DNA of 64,000 bases from Tausonia pullulans (GCA_951802195.1 OX637638.1:186001-250000); one strand, 5' to 3'. Shown: positions 1 to 12,200, numbered from the stretch's first letter. A program made the numbers and translations. The notes: a model not told the origin generated them from the sequence alone.

Positions 1-262
1 CTGTCGCTGGCGGCGAGACCAGGAACTTGAGGTGGACTTCGTTTCCCGTGTTGGCCCTGTTACTTGGCCCGAGCGACGAAGCCAGAGAGGGGAAGAACCG
101 CGAGCGAGAGAGCGAGGTCGGGAGCGGAACGTCCAACTGGGGGATTGAGCCGAAAGAGGTGATGTGCTCGAGATAGGTTGTCCAGGTCGACCGTCGGACG
201 GAGCCGATGGGGACGACGAGGATCGGGATGTGAGCGAGTGCGGAGGGGGAGGAGAGGTCCAT
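1..262 (-). CDS. TRS120: TRAPP II subunit Trs120 (TRAPPC9), N-terminal part only
   Basis: Reads leftward from an ATG at 262 to the window edge, open for 87 codons with no intron. The peptide begins MDLSSPSALAHIPILVVPIG and continues with SVRRSTWTTYLEHITSFG. This is the conserved N-terminus of Trs120/TRAPPC9, a large subunit of the TRAPP II complex that acts as an exchange factor for Rab GTPases at the late Golgi. The start is the first in-frame ATG and sits just before the conserved block. The rest of the protein, normally over 1,000 residues, lies outside the window. Family assignment rests on this N-terminal block alone. Confidence 0.8.
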   Translation of the reverse strand, partial: MDLSSPSALAHIPILVVPIGSVRRSTWTTYLEHITSFGSIPQLDVPLPTSLSRSRFFPSLASSLGPSNRANTGNEVHLKFLVSPPAT

Positions 263-1496
263 GGTATGATAGTGACTATGGATAGAAACAGCCGAGTCTG
301 GGTCAGCCTGATAGACTCCTTGCGAGTGAGAGAGAGGGAGGAGTAAATGAGAGCTGGAGCCCGATGAACTCGCGCGCCGACGCGTCGGTGTCTCGCTTGA
401 GCCGACTTTCGAGACCACAATTCGAGGTGCTAAAGAGGGGCAAGTGGTAGGCTGAAAGAATGAATGGATCTCAGTGGCCTAATACTGTGTCCCGTCTCAC
501 AAGCGCGAGCGTGCCTGATCGAGGGCGGCGACGTGCTGTCACTTGTTCGCGATGACGGGTCTCCCTTCGGCCCGTCGCCTCGATATCTGGAGTCTTCCTA
601 CAGCACAAATAACCGAGATCCTAGTCTGAAGAGCCTCTGAAGACAACAGAACAACGGACATGACAAGCGGCTGTACTCACGAAGCGATGATGAGACGGCG
701 GCGGCGCTCTACGAGCGTTCGAGGGCAGCGAGACGGGCGTCACCAGAGAGGTGCAGGCTTATGCTAGTCAATGAAGCCGGCTGGAAGGATCCTCCGCTGA
801 GAGTTGGAAATATCGAGCCAGGAAAGGCAGGAGGCAACGGATGTCGAAGGGAAGGGTCCGAGTCAAGGAGGGAACGCTCGTCGGATGAGGCTGATGGAGA
901 ACGAGAGAGCGTAACAAAGCCGTCCTTCCTGTTGGAAGAATCTGTGGGTCGAGCTGCGAGAGCTCAGAAGAGTGGTTAGGTGGTGGACGGGCGGTCAAGG
1001 AGGTTGTCGTCGTTGAGGGCGAGGACGCGAGGCCGACGGGGATGCGCGCCCCAAGCGCGTGGACTTGGCTAGGAAGCGGGGTGATCTGTGGAGCATGTAC
1101 CATGGCGGAAAAGAGCTACATCGAATGCAGGACTAAATGAGAGAATGTGGAACTCAAACAGGAAAAGCAACATGAGGACTGGCATGAGATTTAACTGCGG
1201 GCGCCACCGCCATCCGCAATCCGACTCATGTAATCGCGGTCCGACCTAGCTGTTCTTGCTATCTTTCTTGTGCTTTAACTTTCATTTGTTCTTCAGAGAT
1301 GAAGGGGCCAAAACTCCTTGGACGCCTTCCACATCGTCGTCGAGGATGCCGAGGGTGACCGCTTGACGCGCCTTACCTTGTCTTTGACCAGAGCCAGCCA
1401 AGAAACGCCGCGTCCTCTTCTCCCCCCTCTTTTCGACGACCGTCCTCCTTGTAATCAACAACAACAACAACAACACACTCCACCTTCTTCTCCACC
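263..1496. promoter_or_regulatory. Divergent intergenic region between TRS120 and the HN1-like gene
   Basis: About 1.2 kb with no convincing coding exon on either strand. It holds an ACGCGT (MCB-like) motif near 379, about 115 bp upstream of the TRS120 start, and a CAA-repeat leader around 1457-1476 just before the next gene's ATG. I see no RNA gene here. Confidence 0.5.
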
Positions 1497-3045
1497 ATGT
1501 CCGCCACCCCCTCCATGTTCGTTCCCCTCACGGGCAAGTTTGACCCGGCCAAGCCCAAGGATTGGGCCTCGGACCTGGCTCTCCTCGACTGGGGTCCGTC
1601 TCCTTCGCTGCTCCTTTGCTGCTCCTTCGCTGCTCGTCACTCACTGACGGGCTGGCCCTCATCTAATAGACAAGACCAACATTGCTTTCACGAAGCGCAC
1701 CTTCCTCGAATTCCTCAAGTGAGTTTCTGTGGCTGTGGTGGACCGCAGGGAGCCGTCCCTTGCTGGACGACGAGCGAGCCTGACGAGCTGCCTCTCATTG
1801 ACATCTCTCATTGTCTTGTCGAACTCACGAAGATCCATTGGCATCTCTGTCGGAACCAACTACACTGAGATTAACAAGCTGCCCAGTCAGTACTGCTACC
1901 AGGTCTTCTTTGTTTGCCGTGAAAGGACGACTTCGTGTCGGCTTGCCTGCTTGTTGGGCTCTCTGCCGAGCTTCGTTCGTCAGTTGGACTAAGAGGAGCG
2001 TGAATGGAGTCTCTTAGACTCTGTCGATTGATGTAGGGGTCGACAGATGAGAGGCCGAGATGACGCTGCACTGCAATGGCACGTGTGATCGTCTGTCAAC
2101 CATGTCTCGCGCTTGCCCTCTTGCCTGAGCCGCACTTTTAGGCCCCTTATGCTCTTCCCATCCGCCTTAATGAGCTCCGGAGCAGTAGACTGATCATCTA
2201 TCTCTCGGACAGAGTATGCTACTTTCGGAACCCTCCAGCCCCAGGAGCAGCAGGCCCAATCAGCTGCTTCTGCCACTCCGCCCTCTGCACTCTCTACCAC
2301 CGACGCCCTCCCTCAGAAGCAGCAGCAGCAGCAGCAGCAGCCCGAGCAGGTTCAGTGGGAGCCTCTGGACGGTGCTACCCATAAGTCTGGTGCGTCCCAG
2401 TACCCACACCCCCTGGCTCATACATGAGGACGCGCGTGCCTGATACCTGATATCCGTCCACAGAGCTCGCCCCCGTGGCGGCCCCGGCGAACGCCAACGC
2501 CCCGAGGCCCTCTCGTCGGGTGAGGGAGGGACCTGGAGGAGGCTCGACTGTGGGCAACCTGTTATTTGGCGGGCCGGATGAGAACGACAACGATGGTGAG
2601 TTGGGCGAGCGAGTGGGCCGCGCGATTCTCCAACTCCTCGCCATTCGTAACCCCTTTTCGCCACTATAGACTAACAGCGACTTCGACCTCTGTTCTGTCT
2701 GTTTCAGACGCGGCGTCCCACGCCCCTGCCCTATCCTCGGCTGCCTCGCCTCCCCGCGCCCTCGCCCCGACAATCACTACAAATCAACAGCAGCAGGCTC
2801 CCCCTCCTGCCTCCAACCACGATTCCTTCTCCTCTTCCATTTCCAACGCCGCCTATGGCAACCCCAACGCCCCTCGGCCATCCCGCCGCGTCCGCGAGGG
2901 ACCCGGCGGCGGCTCGACAGTCGGAGACCTCCTCTTCGGTGGGCCAGACGAGAACGACGAGCAGGTGTCGTTCAGGACGGGGAAGAGGCTCGAGAGGAAC
3001 TCGAAGGGCGCTGTTGGTGGGGAGGAGACGTGGGGACCGCTCTGA
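1497..3045 (+). CDS. Small protein with duplicated HN1/Jupiter-like PGGGS motif
   Basis: A spliced gene starting at ATG 1497, after a CAA-rich leader, and ending at TGA 3045. It has about six exons; the junction peptides are LLDWDKTNIAFTK, EFLKSIGISVG and KLPKYATFG. The N-terminal 60 residues are ordered-looking and I do not recognise them. A polyQ run of nine (near 2315-2341) follows. The C-terminal half carries two near-identical modules, NAPRPSRRVREGPGGGSTVG followed by N/D-LLFGGPDEND, at about 2488-2596 and 2857-2960. The SRxV..PGGGS..LFG pattern resembles the repeated motif of HN1/Jupiter microtubule-associated proteins, but that link is motif-level only. Intron 3 (1889-2212) is long for this window. 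Function is unknown. Confidence 0.65.
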
Positions 3046-3658
3046 GGGGGAGGGGGAGGGCAAAGCAATTGACGGTGGCGGACGACGGTGACTGTGAATA
3101 CATCTGTTTCCCTCTCATTGCCTTCCCAATGAACGGCACATTTGCTTTCTCGCAATTCTGTGTGTTTGAGGGGTCAGCAGATAGACATCAATCAAGGCAC
3201 GCAAGAACCGGCGGCGCACTTTGATGGATTGGATGAGGTTGGTTTGGGGGTGGGGGGTGGTTACTTTTATTTCGTGGCCTGCGGCCCATCTGTATCCTCT
3301 TTCCCTCTTTCATGCACATGACGGACGGGCGAGTTGCGATCGCATGTTGATGAGATGAGGGCGGCGGATGTGGGTTCAGCGAATGAGACATGTTTGTGTC
3401 GTCTTTCTCCCCTTTGAAACCCCCGCGCCCGCCTCACCTTCAACCACCATTCTCAGCCCCGAGCCGCGCTCCGTCATCGCAACGACAGATCGCTCCCACC
3501 CTCAACCACCACCGCCGTCAGGCCGATCAGCGAACACCTCCTCGACCTAGCCAGCACTCCCAACAGCATCCACCGCCCCGCCCGCCCCTCCTTTGCGCCT
3601 CCCAGCCTCTGTCCCTCCTCGCTCCACTACCGTCCCTCCCCCCTTCGCTCCCGCGTCC
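3046..3658 (+). other. Intergenic region and GSK3 leader
   Basis: The first part is the 3' flank of the preceding gene. From about 3390 the plus strand becomes CT/CCA-rich up to the GSK3 ATG, as expected for a 5' leader. I see no additional gene. Confidence 0.4.
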
Positions 3659-5992
3659 ATGCAGCCGCAACAGCACCATGGACCCATCAGCGGCGTCAAG
3701 GTCACCGGTGGGTCCCTTGATCTTCGCCAGCTGCCCTCCCATTCGTTCCCTCGCTCTTGTTTCTCCGTCCTGACTTGGTCCCACCCTCGCTGTCCCTCCC
3801 GCTGCCAGGCATCGCCGACCCCCAAACTGTGTTCCGCGTGACCGCTACAGACTCCAAGAGTGGCGAGGACCGCGAGATTGCGTATACGAACTGTTCGTGC
3901 TCAACGCCAACGTCTCTGGTTGCTCTCGACTTACCCTCGCTCTCTTGGTCTCCTCCCTCCCTGCTCCCACCGCGTCTCTCCCTTTGACGACGGCCATCCA
4001 TCTGTCGTCGCCCTTGCCCGCCGCCTCCCCTCCTTCGATCTCGGACCCGTCTCTCACGCGCGCGCATCACTCCCCTCCGTCCTTCTTTCTCTCGGTCAAA
4101 TGGCTCTTTTCTTCTCTCGCTCGCAGGCAAGGTCGTCGGCAACGGCTCCTTCGGCGTCGTCTTCTCTGCCACCCTTCTCCAGAACGGTGAGTCTAATGGG
4201 CCTGGCCGCCTAGCCTCTTTCTCCCCCGCCCTCACCCACCCCGTTCCTCGGTTCCTCTCCCGCCCCCCCCGCCCTCCTTTCCTCATCGCGCGTGCAGCAG
4301 CCGTCATCGCCTCCGCTCCTTTCCCCGTTCTTCCCCACCTCCAGCGCCTGCTGTTCGCGTCTCTCGTTCTCGTGACTCCACGCGACCGTTGCGAAAGAGG
4401 GATAGAGAGGAGTACCTGGACTGACTCGGCTCTCTCCCTCCTCCCTGTCCCCATCTTTCTTCGTTGTTTTCTCTACTCCAGGGGACCACATCGCCGATCG
4501 TGGCCGCGCCGAGCGGGGGTCGGAGGTCGCCATCAAGAAGGTCGGTTGGGCAGACGCCCGGCGAGAGAGCGCGGAAGCTGCCCCCGCCTGTCTCGAAAGC
4601 TGACAGTTCGCATATCCCCTTTGGCTTGCTTTGACGTGCTTTCTGACAGGTCGGACTTGACCCGAGGTTCATGGTTCGTCGAACGTTCCTCTTACCCCTA
4701 TCACTCGCTCCGAAGACCTGACAACTCCACTTCAGAACCGCGAGCTCAAGCTCATGCGCCAGCTGCGACACCCGAACATCGTCGACCTCATCGCCTTCTT
4801 CCACTCGACCTCGGACGACCCCCGACGCAAGGACGAGACGTTCCTCAACCTCGTGCTTGAGTTTATCCCACAGACGCTCCATGGGTGCGCCAAGCACTAC
4901 GCGAGGATGAAGCAGGCGGTCCCCAGCGTGCAGGTCAAGGTGAGAGGGAGAGTGGAGCCTGGTTGTCTCGTTGGGTGTAAAATGCTGATGCCACGCCATC
5001 CTCCCCACCCTCCTCCACCCACCTTCACGTACACAGCTCGTCATGTACCAGCTGGTCCGCTCGCTCGCCTACATTCACTCCGTTGGCGTCTGCCATCGCG
5101 ACGTCAAGCCCCCAAACGTATTGTACGATCCCTCGACGGGCATCGTCAAGCTCATCGACTTCGGCTCAGCCAAGATGATCGTTCCGGGTCAGCCAAACGT
5201 CTCGTACATCGCCTCGCGGTACTATCGCGCGCCCGAGTGCATCTTTGGGTCTACAGAGTACACGAACCAGATTGATGTCTGGGCGGCTGGGTGTGTGATG
5301 GCGGAGTTGATGCTGGGGCAGCCAATCTTTTTGGGCGAGAGCGGAATTGATCAGCTCGTCGAGATTATCAAGATTCTGGGGACGCCGACAAAGCAGCAGA
5401 TCGTCAGCATGAACCCGCACGTAAGTTGGACCGCCCTTGCTCTCCCTTCTCTCCTCTCAACAGTGCTAATCCCCGACCCGCACAGTACAAAGACCACCAG
5501 TTCCCGCAGATCAAAAAGCTCAGCATGACTAAGGTCTTCCGCCCACGAACGCCGCACGATGCGATCGACCTCGTCGAGCGCCTTCTCGAGTACACACCCT
5601 CGAGCCGATTGACGGCCGTCGAGGCGATGGTTCACGTGAGTCGCTCTCTCTCACTCATATCCTCTGCTCTTGCTAACGCCTTTCTCCTTCACCCACTTGC
5701 CAGCCCTTCTTCGACGAGCTTCGCAAGCCCGGCGGCAAGCTTCCCTCGGGCCAGGAGTTCCCCCCATTGTTCAAGTGCGTTTCTCCCCCCCCCCCCCTGC
5801 TTTCCCACTAGGCGCTTCTTGACGCGACTCCCATCCTATAGCTTCACCCGCGGTGAGCTCTCAGCCCGACCAGATCTCATCGCCAAGCTTGTCCCTTCGT
5901 GGTACGCCGAAACGCTCCGACGCGATCAGGACGTCGACGTCACCAACTTTGTGGCAATCCCGCTGGCTGAACTGAGGCTCAAGGAGGCTTGA
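3659..5992 (+). CDS. GSK3: Glycogen synthase kinase-3 family Ser/Thr kinase
   Basis: A complete protein kinase of about 400 residues, close to the usual GSK3 size. Exons run 3659-3707, 3809-3892, 4127-4186, 4482-4540, 4650-4673, 4736-4939, 5037-5420, 5486-5635, 5704-5774 and 5842-5992. Visible motifs are the glycine loop [14 protein letters not shown] lysine [22 protein letters not shown], catalytic [17 protein letters not shown], and activation loop [12 protein letters not shown] with the conserved GSK3 tyrosine. FFDELR and a C-terminal tail close the fold. GSK3 kinases phosphorylate primed substrates in nutrient, stress and differentiation signalling in cytosol and nucleus. The 24-nt exon 4650-4673 encodes VGLDPRFM, which aligns with the family's VLQDKRFK before NREL. 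One intron holds a 13-C run at 5785-5797. Confidence 0.95.
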
Positions 5993-6551
5993 ACGCCGGG
6001 GTCCAGTCGAGCATCGGGTGTCCTCCTCTCCCATGTGGATTTTCTTGGGGTGATGGCTGGCGGATGATGAAGGATTCGGGGTTGGCGCTCGCCGAGCGAT
6101 TGCGCTTGCTTTCATTCTATCAATTCTTGGTTTCCTCCCTCCTTCCTTCGGTATCTTTTCCTCTCCTCTCTGTAGTAGTAAGACCAAGACTCTGACGTTT
6201 TGTGTGTTATTTCTCTCTTGCCCGCCCCACTCCCTCTCGCACATATCAAAGGCAATCACCATTTTTTTTCTCTCTTTCTACGCAGCTCGCTCCTCTTCCC
6301 ACTCCTCCTCTTGCCGCTAGCTAAACACATGCATGGAGCTGTTGTCTGTCTGTTTGTTCCTCATCGGCTTAATGAAGGAGAACGGATCATCGGTTGTCTA
6401 GGAGACCAATGCTCCGCGACGTGGAGCGTCGACGACGCGCCCTCGCGCTCCTCTCTTCGCGCTCTCGCTGACCACCATCTAGACTCGACCCAACCCTCAC
6501 ACCTCCGCCACTTCATACCCTTTACCCTTCGCCTGGCCTATCTAGAGCACC
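5993..6551 (+). promoter_or_regulatory. Intergenic region, 3' flank of GSK3 and RPN8 leader
   Basis: No coding signal. Pyrimidine-rich stretches on the plus strand precede the RPN8 start. A short ATG-initiated frame begins near 6330 (ATGCATGG) and could act as an upstream ORF if transcription starts far enough upstream; this is not supported beyond its presence. Confidence 0.35.
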
Positions 6552-9000
6552 ATGGCGAGCACATCAGACCAGGTCCGTTAAACTCTCTTCTCCTCTTCTC
6601 CTCCTTACTTTGCCCACCTCTCTCCTCCACTCAATCGATCTCGACTCAACTGACCCATCCCCTCCTCCCTTCTTCTTTCCTCGACTCTCCCACTTCCTCC
6701 TCACCCATCACCCAGATTACCGCCCTATCCGGTACCTCCGTGTCCGTCCAACCCCTTTTCCTCTCTCCCCCCTCCTCCTTCCCTATCTGACCTAGCTTTC
6801 CTCGGCGTTCTACAGCACCGTTCACCCCCTCGTCCTCCTCTCCGTCGTCGACCACGCCTCGCGCTCACCCACGTCGGCAAAGAAGCGGGTCCTCGGCGTT
6901 CTGCTGGGCCAGAATGACGGGAAGACGGTCAACGTTGCGAATTCGTTTGCTGTGAGTCATCATCTAGGGCTATATTGAGGGGGGTTCGCTGTTAGTCGAA
7001 GGAGAGGGGGGAGCTGTCATCTCGTCGTTGTCGCTGTCACTGTAGGACAGCTTGTGAGGGGAACGGTGATGGAAGCGGGGAGGGAGCTCCTCATGGGCCG
7101 TCTCGACGGACGAGCTGGCTTGCCCTCCATGGGGAGATCTCGCCGTTGTCGTTGTCGGCTTCGAGAGAGACGGCGACTCGTCATCCATATGAACGTAACG
7201 CGCGGACGCGCTCCTCGATTCCACGCGGCCACTCCCTCCCCTTCTCTCCCTTAGGATAGAGTGGCAGTGAGGGCTCCCCTGGAGTTGCTTCCTACTGCTT
7301 GGGCTTTTCCACAGGGAGGAGACGAGGTGAGGTGGAGTGAAGGTACCTCCTCAGGGTGAGAACGGGCGAGGGCGCGTCATCTCGCTCGCTCAAGGATTCG
7401 TTCTCGTCTCGAGTGAGAGCTCTCGAGTGAGAGTGTGCTCACTCGAGTGGGCGTTTTGGGGGCAGAGACGATGTATAGTGTTCATCAATCCTCTGAACGT
7501 TCATGGCTTGCTGCTTCTGGGAGAGTCGGCTCGGGCGGAAGGGGGCATGCATGCGCGTGTGCGAGCGTCCTCGCCTCGGCGTGCGTCCGAGCGAGACAGG
7601 CGGGGACGTTCGTTGTTGACTGGCTAACTACGGCTCGTACACGCTCGAGAGGGATCAGAGATAAGCCGTTAAGCCTTGGCTGGCTCGCTTTCATAACGTG
7701 ACTGTACCGAGCAGGAGGACGTGGTCAAGCGATCCCTTTGTCACTTGTCCTTCCCTTGTCCTCTCATGATCGGCTGGCTGGTGTTTGGGCGAGAGCATTC
7801 GATAGAGGAGACATTCCCCCAAAGAGCCATTCTGTCCTCGAGACTGACGCGTCTCCCTTTACCTCAGGTCCCGTTCGAGGAGGACGAGAAGGACCCTAAG
7901 ACATGGTTCCTCGACCTCGACTACATTGAGGGGATGTGGGAGATGTTCCGCAAGGTCAACGGTGCGTGTCACCGTTGTAGTTTCGAGCTGAACGATCAAG
8001 AACTGAATCGTTCCCTCAGCCCGGGAAAAGCCGATCGGGTTCTACCACACCGGTCCGACGCTACGCTCCTCGGACCTAGAGATTTCCGAGCTCTTCAAGC
8101 GATTCGTGCCCAAGCCCGTGCGTTACGATCTTCTGCTTCAGAGGGAGGATCCACCCAGTTGACAGCCCATGTTTAGGTGATGGTGATTGTCGACGTCCGG
8201 CCGACGGGTGGACGGGGTGACACTGGTATTCCGACAGATGCGTACTTTGCGGTTGAGGAGATCCGAGACGTGCGTGAACACCTCTCGTTCTACTTGCGAA
8301 TCGACAACAGGCTCACTCGTACCCTTTCCATAGGACGGCACCGCGACCCAGAAGACTTTCATGCATGTCCCGTCGCTCATCCAAGCCGAGGAGGCCGAGG
8401 AGATTGGTGTTGAGCACCTTCTCCGCTCGACGACGACCTCTCTCCTCTCCTCCTCGGCTCTCTCCCTCTCCTCGCGCGTGACGGCCCAGCTGTCGGCCCT
8501 CCGAGGTCTTCACTCTCGGCTCATTGACATCCGAGACTACCTCGCCAAGGTTCTTCAAGGGGAGATGGCCGTCAACCATCAGATCCTTTACAACCTCCAG
8601 GATGTCTTCAATCTCCTCCCGCCGGCGATGCTCAATGGGCCCGTCGAGAGCGAGGATGGGTCCGGGGCGAAGGTCGCGGAGGGAGAGAGAAGCTTCCGCG
8701 TGCAGACGAACGACCAAATGCTCGTCGTTTATCTGAGCTCGCTCGTTCGCGCCGTCATCGCGCTGCACAACCTGTGGGTGTTGGGCCCATGGTCTTTCTT
8801 GAGTTTTACTGCACGACTTAGAAGCTCACATTCTTTTCTTCGACAGCGTTGACAACAAGCTCGTCAACTCTCGAGCGGAGGAGGACCCGCTGGCCATCGG
8901 GAAGGAGACGTCCCCGGCGGCCATCAGCGCCAACGGGACCGCCACCGCGCCGAAGGAGGGCGGCGAGAAGAAGGAGGGCGAGGGAGAGAAGAAGCCTTGA
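6552..9000 (+). CDS. RPN8: 26S proteasome lid subunit Rpn8 (PSMD7), MPN domain
   Basis: Exons: 6552-6572, 6716-6741, 6816-6951, 7868-7961, 8020-8117, 8177-8269, 8334-8773 and 8847-9000. The joined N-terminus reads [30 protein letters not shown], matching the Rpn8 start. It continues with [48 protein letters not shown] and [15 protein letters not shown]-type blocks, and ends in a Lys/Glu-rich tail. Rpn8 is the catalytically inactive MPN partner of the deubiquitinase Rpn11 in the proteasome lid; no JAMM HxH set is seen at YHTGP, as expected for the family. Only the 5'ss at 6742 gives the conserved frame. Intron 3 (6952-7867) is 916 nt, roughly ten times the local norm. Confidence 0.95.
7408..7447 (+). 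repeat. Hairpin and repeated 10-mer inside the RPN8 long intron
   Basis: CTCGAGTGAG occurs at 7408-7417 and 7422-7431. Its exact reverse complement, CTCACTCGAG, lies at 7438-7447. The inner pair makes a perfect 10-bp stem with a 6-nt loop (7432-7437). It sits mid-intron, away from the splice sites. The function is unknown and chance cannot be excluded. Confidence 0.5.
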
Positions 9001-9290
9001 ATGGCGGATGTAGGGGCGGACTATGGATCATCTCATTGGACGTTATCGAGAGCTTCCGATAACTTCAGAATGGACGGGACGCGTCAGAGAAGGGAAAATC
9101 AAGGACGCGTCGCCGCGCTCAGACCTCACGCGTTCATCCGAATGCAGAGAAAGCAAGAACGAGCAACCCCTCGACTATCACCATCAGACACCGCCCATGT
9201 TTCAACCCTTCGCCCGAGGTAACGGCGAGGATCATAGGCCGCCCCGAGGTTCGCCGTTGAGAGATTTGCTTTGGAGAAGGCCATGGGCGC
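9001..9290 (+). promoter_or_regulatory. Short intergenic region with two ACGCGT motifs
   Basis: Lies between the RPN8 stop and the next gene's ATG. ACGCGT occurs near 9078 and 9105, about 200 bp upstream of the following start. These match the core MCB site bound by MBF-type factors in fungi. In GC-rich DNA this may be chance. Confidence 0.3.
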
Positions 9291-12200
9291 ATGGGCGCTG
9301 ATATTCGCCTGTATTCCGCCTGCTTGTCCCTCCTTCCATCCCATTTAGAGGACTACGTGACACCGGGCCGCTACGTGAGTTGGACTCGCCCTTTCCTTTC
9401 CCGAAAGAAGTTAAACCGTTCAATCTTGCTTCTCTCGTCTTCTCTCAGAAAGCCCACGTCGCACCTCCACCGGGAGGCATTTCCAGCCCCTCTCGCCGAA
9501 CGACGGCCTTCTCGCCCTCCGTTCGGACGTCGGCGCGACCCAGGGCAGCTTCTCTTGCTGCCATTGAACAGGCGACGAATGGCGTTGGCTGGTGGGTCGG
9601 CGTCATGCGGGTGAGTCCATCGCGTTATCTGTTATATGCGCGAGACGCGTCGTTCGCGACCAGGTCGAGGCGGGCCAACTGGAAGTTTGTGTTGCGTGAG
9701 AGAAGAAGGGAGATAATAAGCTGAAGACTCGCACAAACCCCAGCCGAGTCGAGAGAGAGTCACAGTGTGGCTCGCGAGCTGGTGGAAGAGGTGGACCGTC
9801 CTGGTGCTTATGCCGTGTTTCGTTGTGAGTCTCGCCCCTGTCTCTCGCCTTTCTGGACGCGCTCACCCCTTACACACACCTTGCGTCTGTACTCAGGTCT
9901 GGCTTTGGGTCTCGATTCCATTCCCCGTGGCCGACCCGTCAGTTCCGCTTCTTTCTTGACTCTGAAGCAAGCTCGATAGCCAACTCTCGCGTTTCTCAAT
10001 CTCCATAGATATCAGCCGCAGGACGGCTGGCACTGGCCGGCTCCGTGGTCGCCCTCGATCCCCAGCTTTCCCCATGGAGGCTCACTCGTCAATAAAGGCC
10101 GTATTCGGAGCTTTGTTGCGTGGAGCTTGGGCAATAATAACGGGACGACGATCGGCGATGGAGGAGCAGGTAGGGGGGAGGAGGATGACGACGAGGCACT
10201 GCTGCCACCGGATCTCAATTTTTTCTTCTTTGTGAGTCGTTCAGGCTTGTTTGTGACTGAAACGCTGGCTGATGTCTCTTCTCTCAGCTGCTCTTCTACT
10301 ACGGAGGTGCGCGCTGTAGCTGATGTTAGGACCACTCGTCTAGCGACTGACTTATCTCCTGTATCTCAGTCTACCTTCACGTCGCTCTCCTCTTCACGAC
10401 CAAGCTCTTCGATCTGTATCGTCTCAACTGTGCGTATTCCCTCCTCCGTTCCCCTTGAAGGGATGCCGTCTGACCCTGGCTTTCGACTTTCCAGGGTGGC
10501 CCAAGTCTGTTTATCGCCGCGCATCACAAACCACTTATCGCATGCTGACTCGTAACCCATGGCAGACGAATTGGGGGCGCTATTTCCTACTTCTTCTTCT
10601 GGGCTGCTGCCCTCACAGTGGTAGGGCCGAGTATTCTCTCAGATGATATCAGCCGCACAGGCTGACTGACACGCTCACATAGGGCTGGGTCGTCCATGAT
10701 CTTGATCTAATTGGTTCCGGCAAAAAGAAAGGAGACCAGAACGCCGACTGGGAGCGCAAGAGTGAGACATGAAACCAAGAACCCGCTTCGGCCACGACTG
10801 ATGCCCGCACATCTTCCGCAGCGTTTTGGATTTTCCTCACCTTTGCCACTATGGCGTGTCCGTGAGTCATCAACGTCCTCTTTCCTGGCAAGCGCTCGTT
10901 TCCTGACCTTACTCCATGTTCTTCGTCAGCGCGCTTGTCTGCTTCTCTATGCTCAAGCGCGACAAAGTGCATTTGCGCCTCTTCTTCGCCTGTATTCTTC
11001 TTCCTAGACTGACCGTCCCTTCCTTCTTGTCATTGTAGCGTCACCTCTACCGGCATTCACTCACCGATCTCCAAAAGGCCTTCCTCGAGCGCCAGCTCTC
11101 CCGGAGGATCCCGGCATCGTACTTGAGATTCCTCTGGTTCATGTGTGCTCTCGGGACGGCGCTGTTTGCTCTCATCGCGGGCCAAGGTGGGTTCGACAAC
11201 GCGAGAAGGACGGGCAGACTGACTGACTGACCACCGCCGCAGCGTACACAAGCATGTACTTTTCGACGCTTCCTCACTCGTCCGTCGACGCTGCCATTTG
11301 GGTCTGGTCTGTGAGTAGCACAGTTGGGGTTGTTCGCTATGACCAAGCGAAGGAGAGCTGACAACGCTCCGCTTTCTCACGCAGTGGGTCGGGACGACGA
11401 CCTGTCTCAACATCATCTCGTCGCACATCCTCGAGAGCAAGGTCCGGAGCAAAGGCCTGCTTTTCCTTTTCAAGTACTTTTCGGCCCTCGTATAGTGAGT
11501 CCTGTCTATTTTCTCGTTTCTGTAAGACAGCGCGCTGAAGATACCCACGGGCCAGTTTCGTCTTTGTATGGTCGACCTTCTATTCAGATTCCCCTTTGGA
11601 GCTGACCCCTCTCTTCTTTTTCAGTATCGGAACCTCTTCGCTCGCCTTCGTTCTCCGGCAGACTGTAAGTGGCAATTTGTTGACTGTCAGTTGGGAGAGT
11701 GACCAATCGCCTTCTTACCTTGCAGTCATCGTCGTCCAAACGCTCTCATCCATCGGCGTCATCATGGTCTTCCCGCTTCAGATGACCTCTGTCTGCCACC
11801 GGCTTATGGTTTTCTTCCTCGGCTACCGTAAGACGCTCGATGAGCACCGAGAGGGCATCGCCATCAGTGAGCCTGACTACTTCCTCTCGCTTCTGGGTGT
11901 ATCGAGAGCTGACAAGCTCGCCACTCAGACATCCACACAAGGTCGATCGCACAAAATGTCTCCATGGTCGGCTTCCTGTAGGTTGATTGCTTTTCTCTTT
12001 TCCACACCAGTCCAACTAATGCCGAGCTATCTTCCCTTGGTCAGCGGTTGGCTCGCTATTCTCCACTATGGTCCCAACTCGGCCGTCTACCCCTTCTTCA
12101 AGTTCGCCGCTGAGACCTCGGGAGGCGACGCCGATCCTTACACGTTCGAGCTCACCTTCTGGGCTTCCTCAATTATCTGGGTGAGTCACCTTGCAAGCTC

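Noticed and set aside
768-1103. 111-codon minus-strand frame upstream of TRS120
   Set aside because: No motif, no splice connection to TRS120, and low-complexity Pro/Ser/Leu composition.
4304-5044. 246-codon minus-strand frame opposite GSK3
   Set aside because: A mirror of GSK3 exons and introns with no motif of its own.
10968-10991. Donor at GTATTC in the membrane-protein gene
   Set aside because: It puts the next exon in a frame that loses the RHLYRHSLTDLQKAF block. The upstream donor GTGCAT keeps it.
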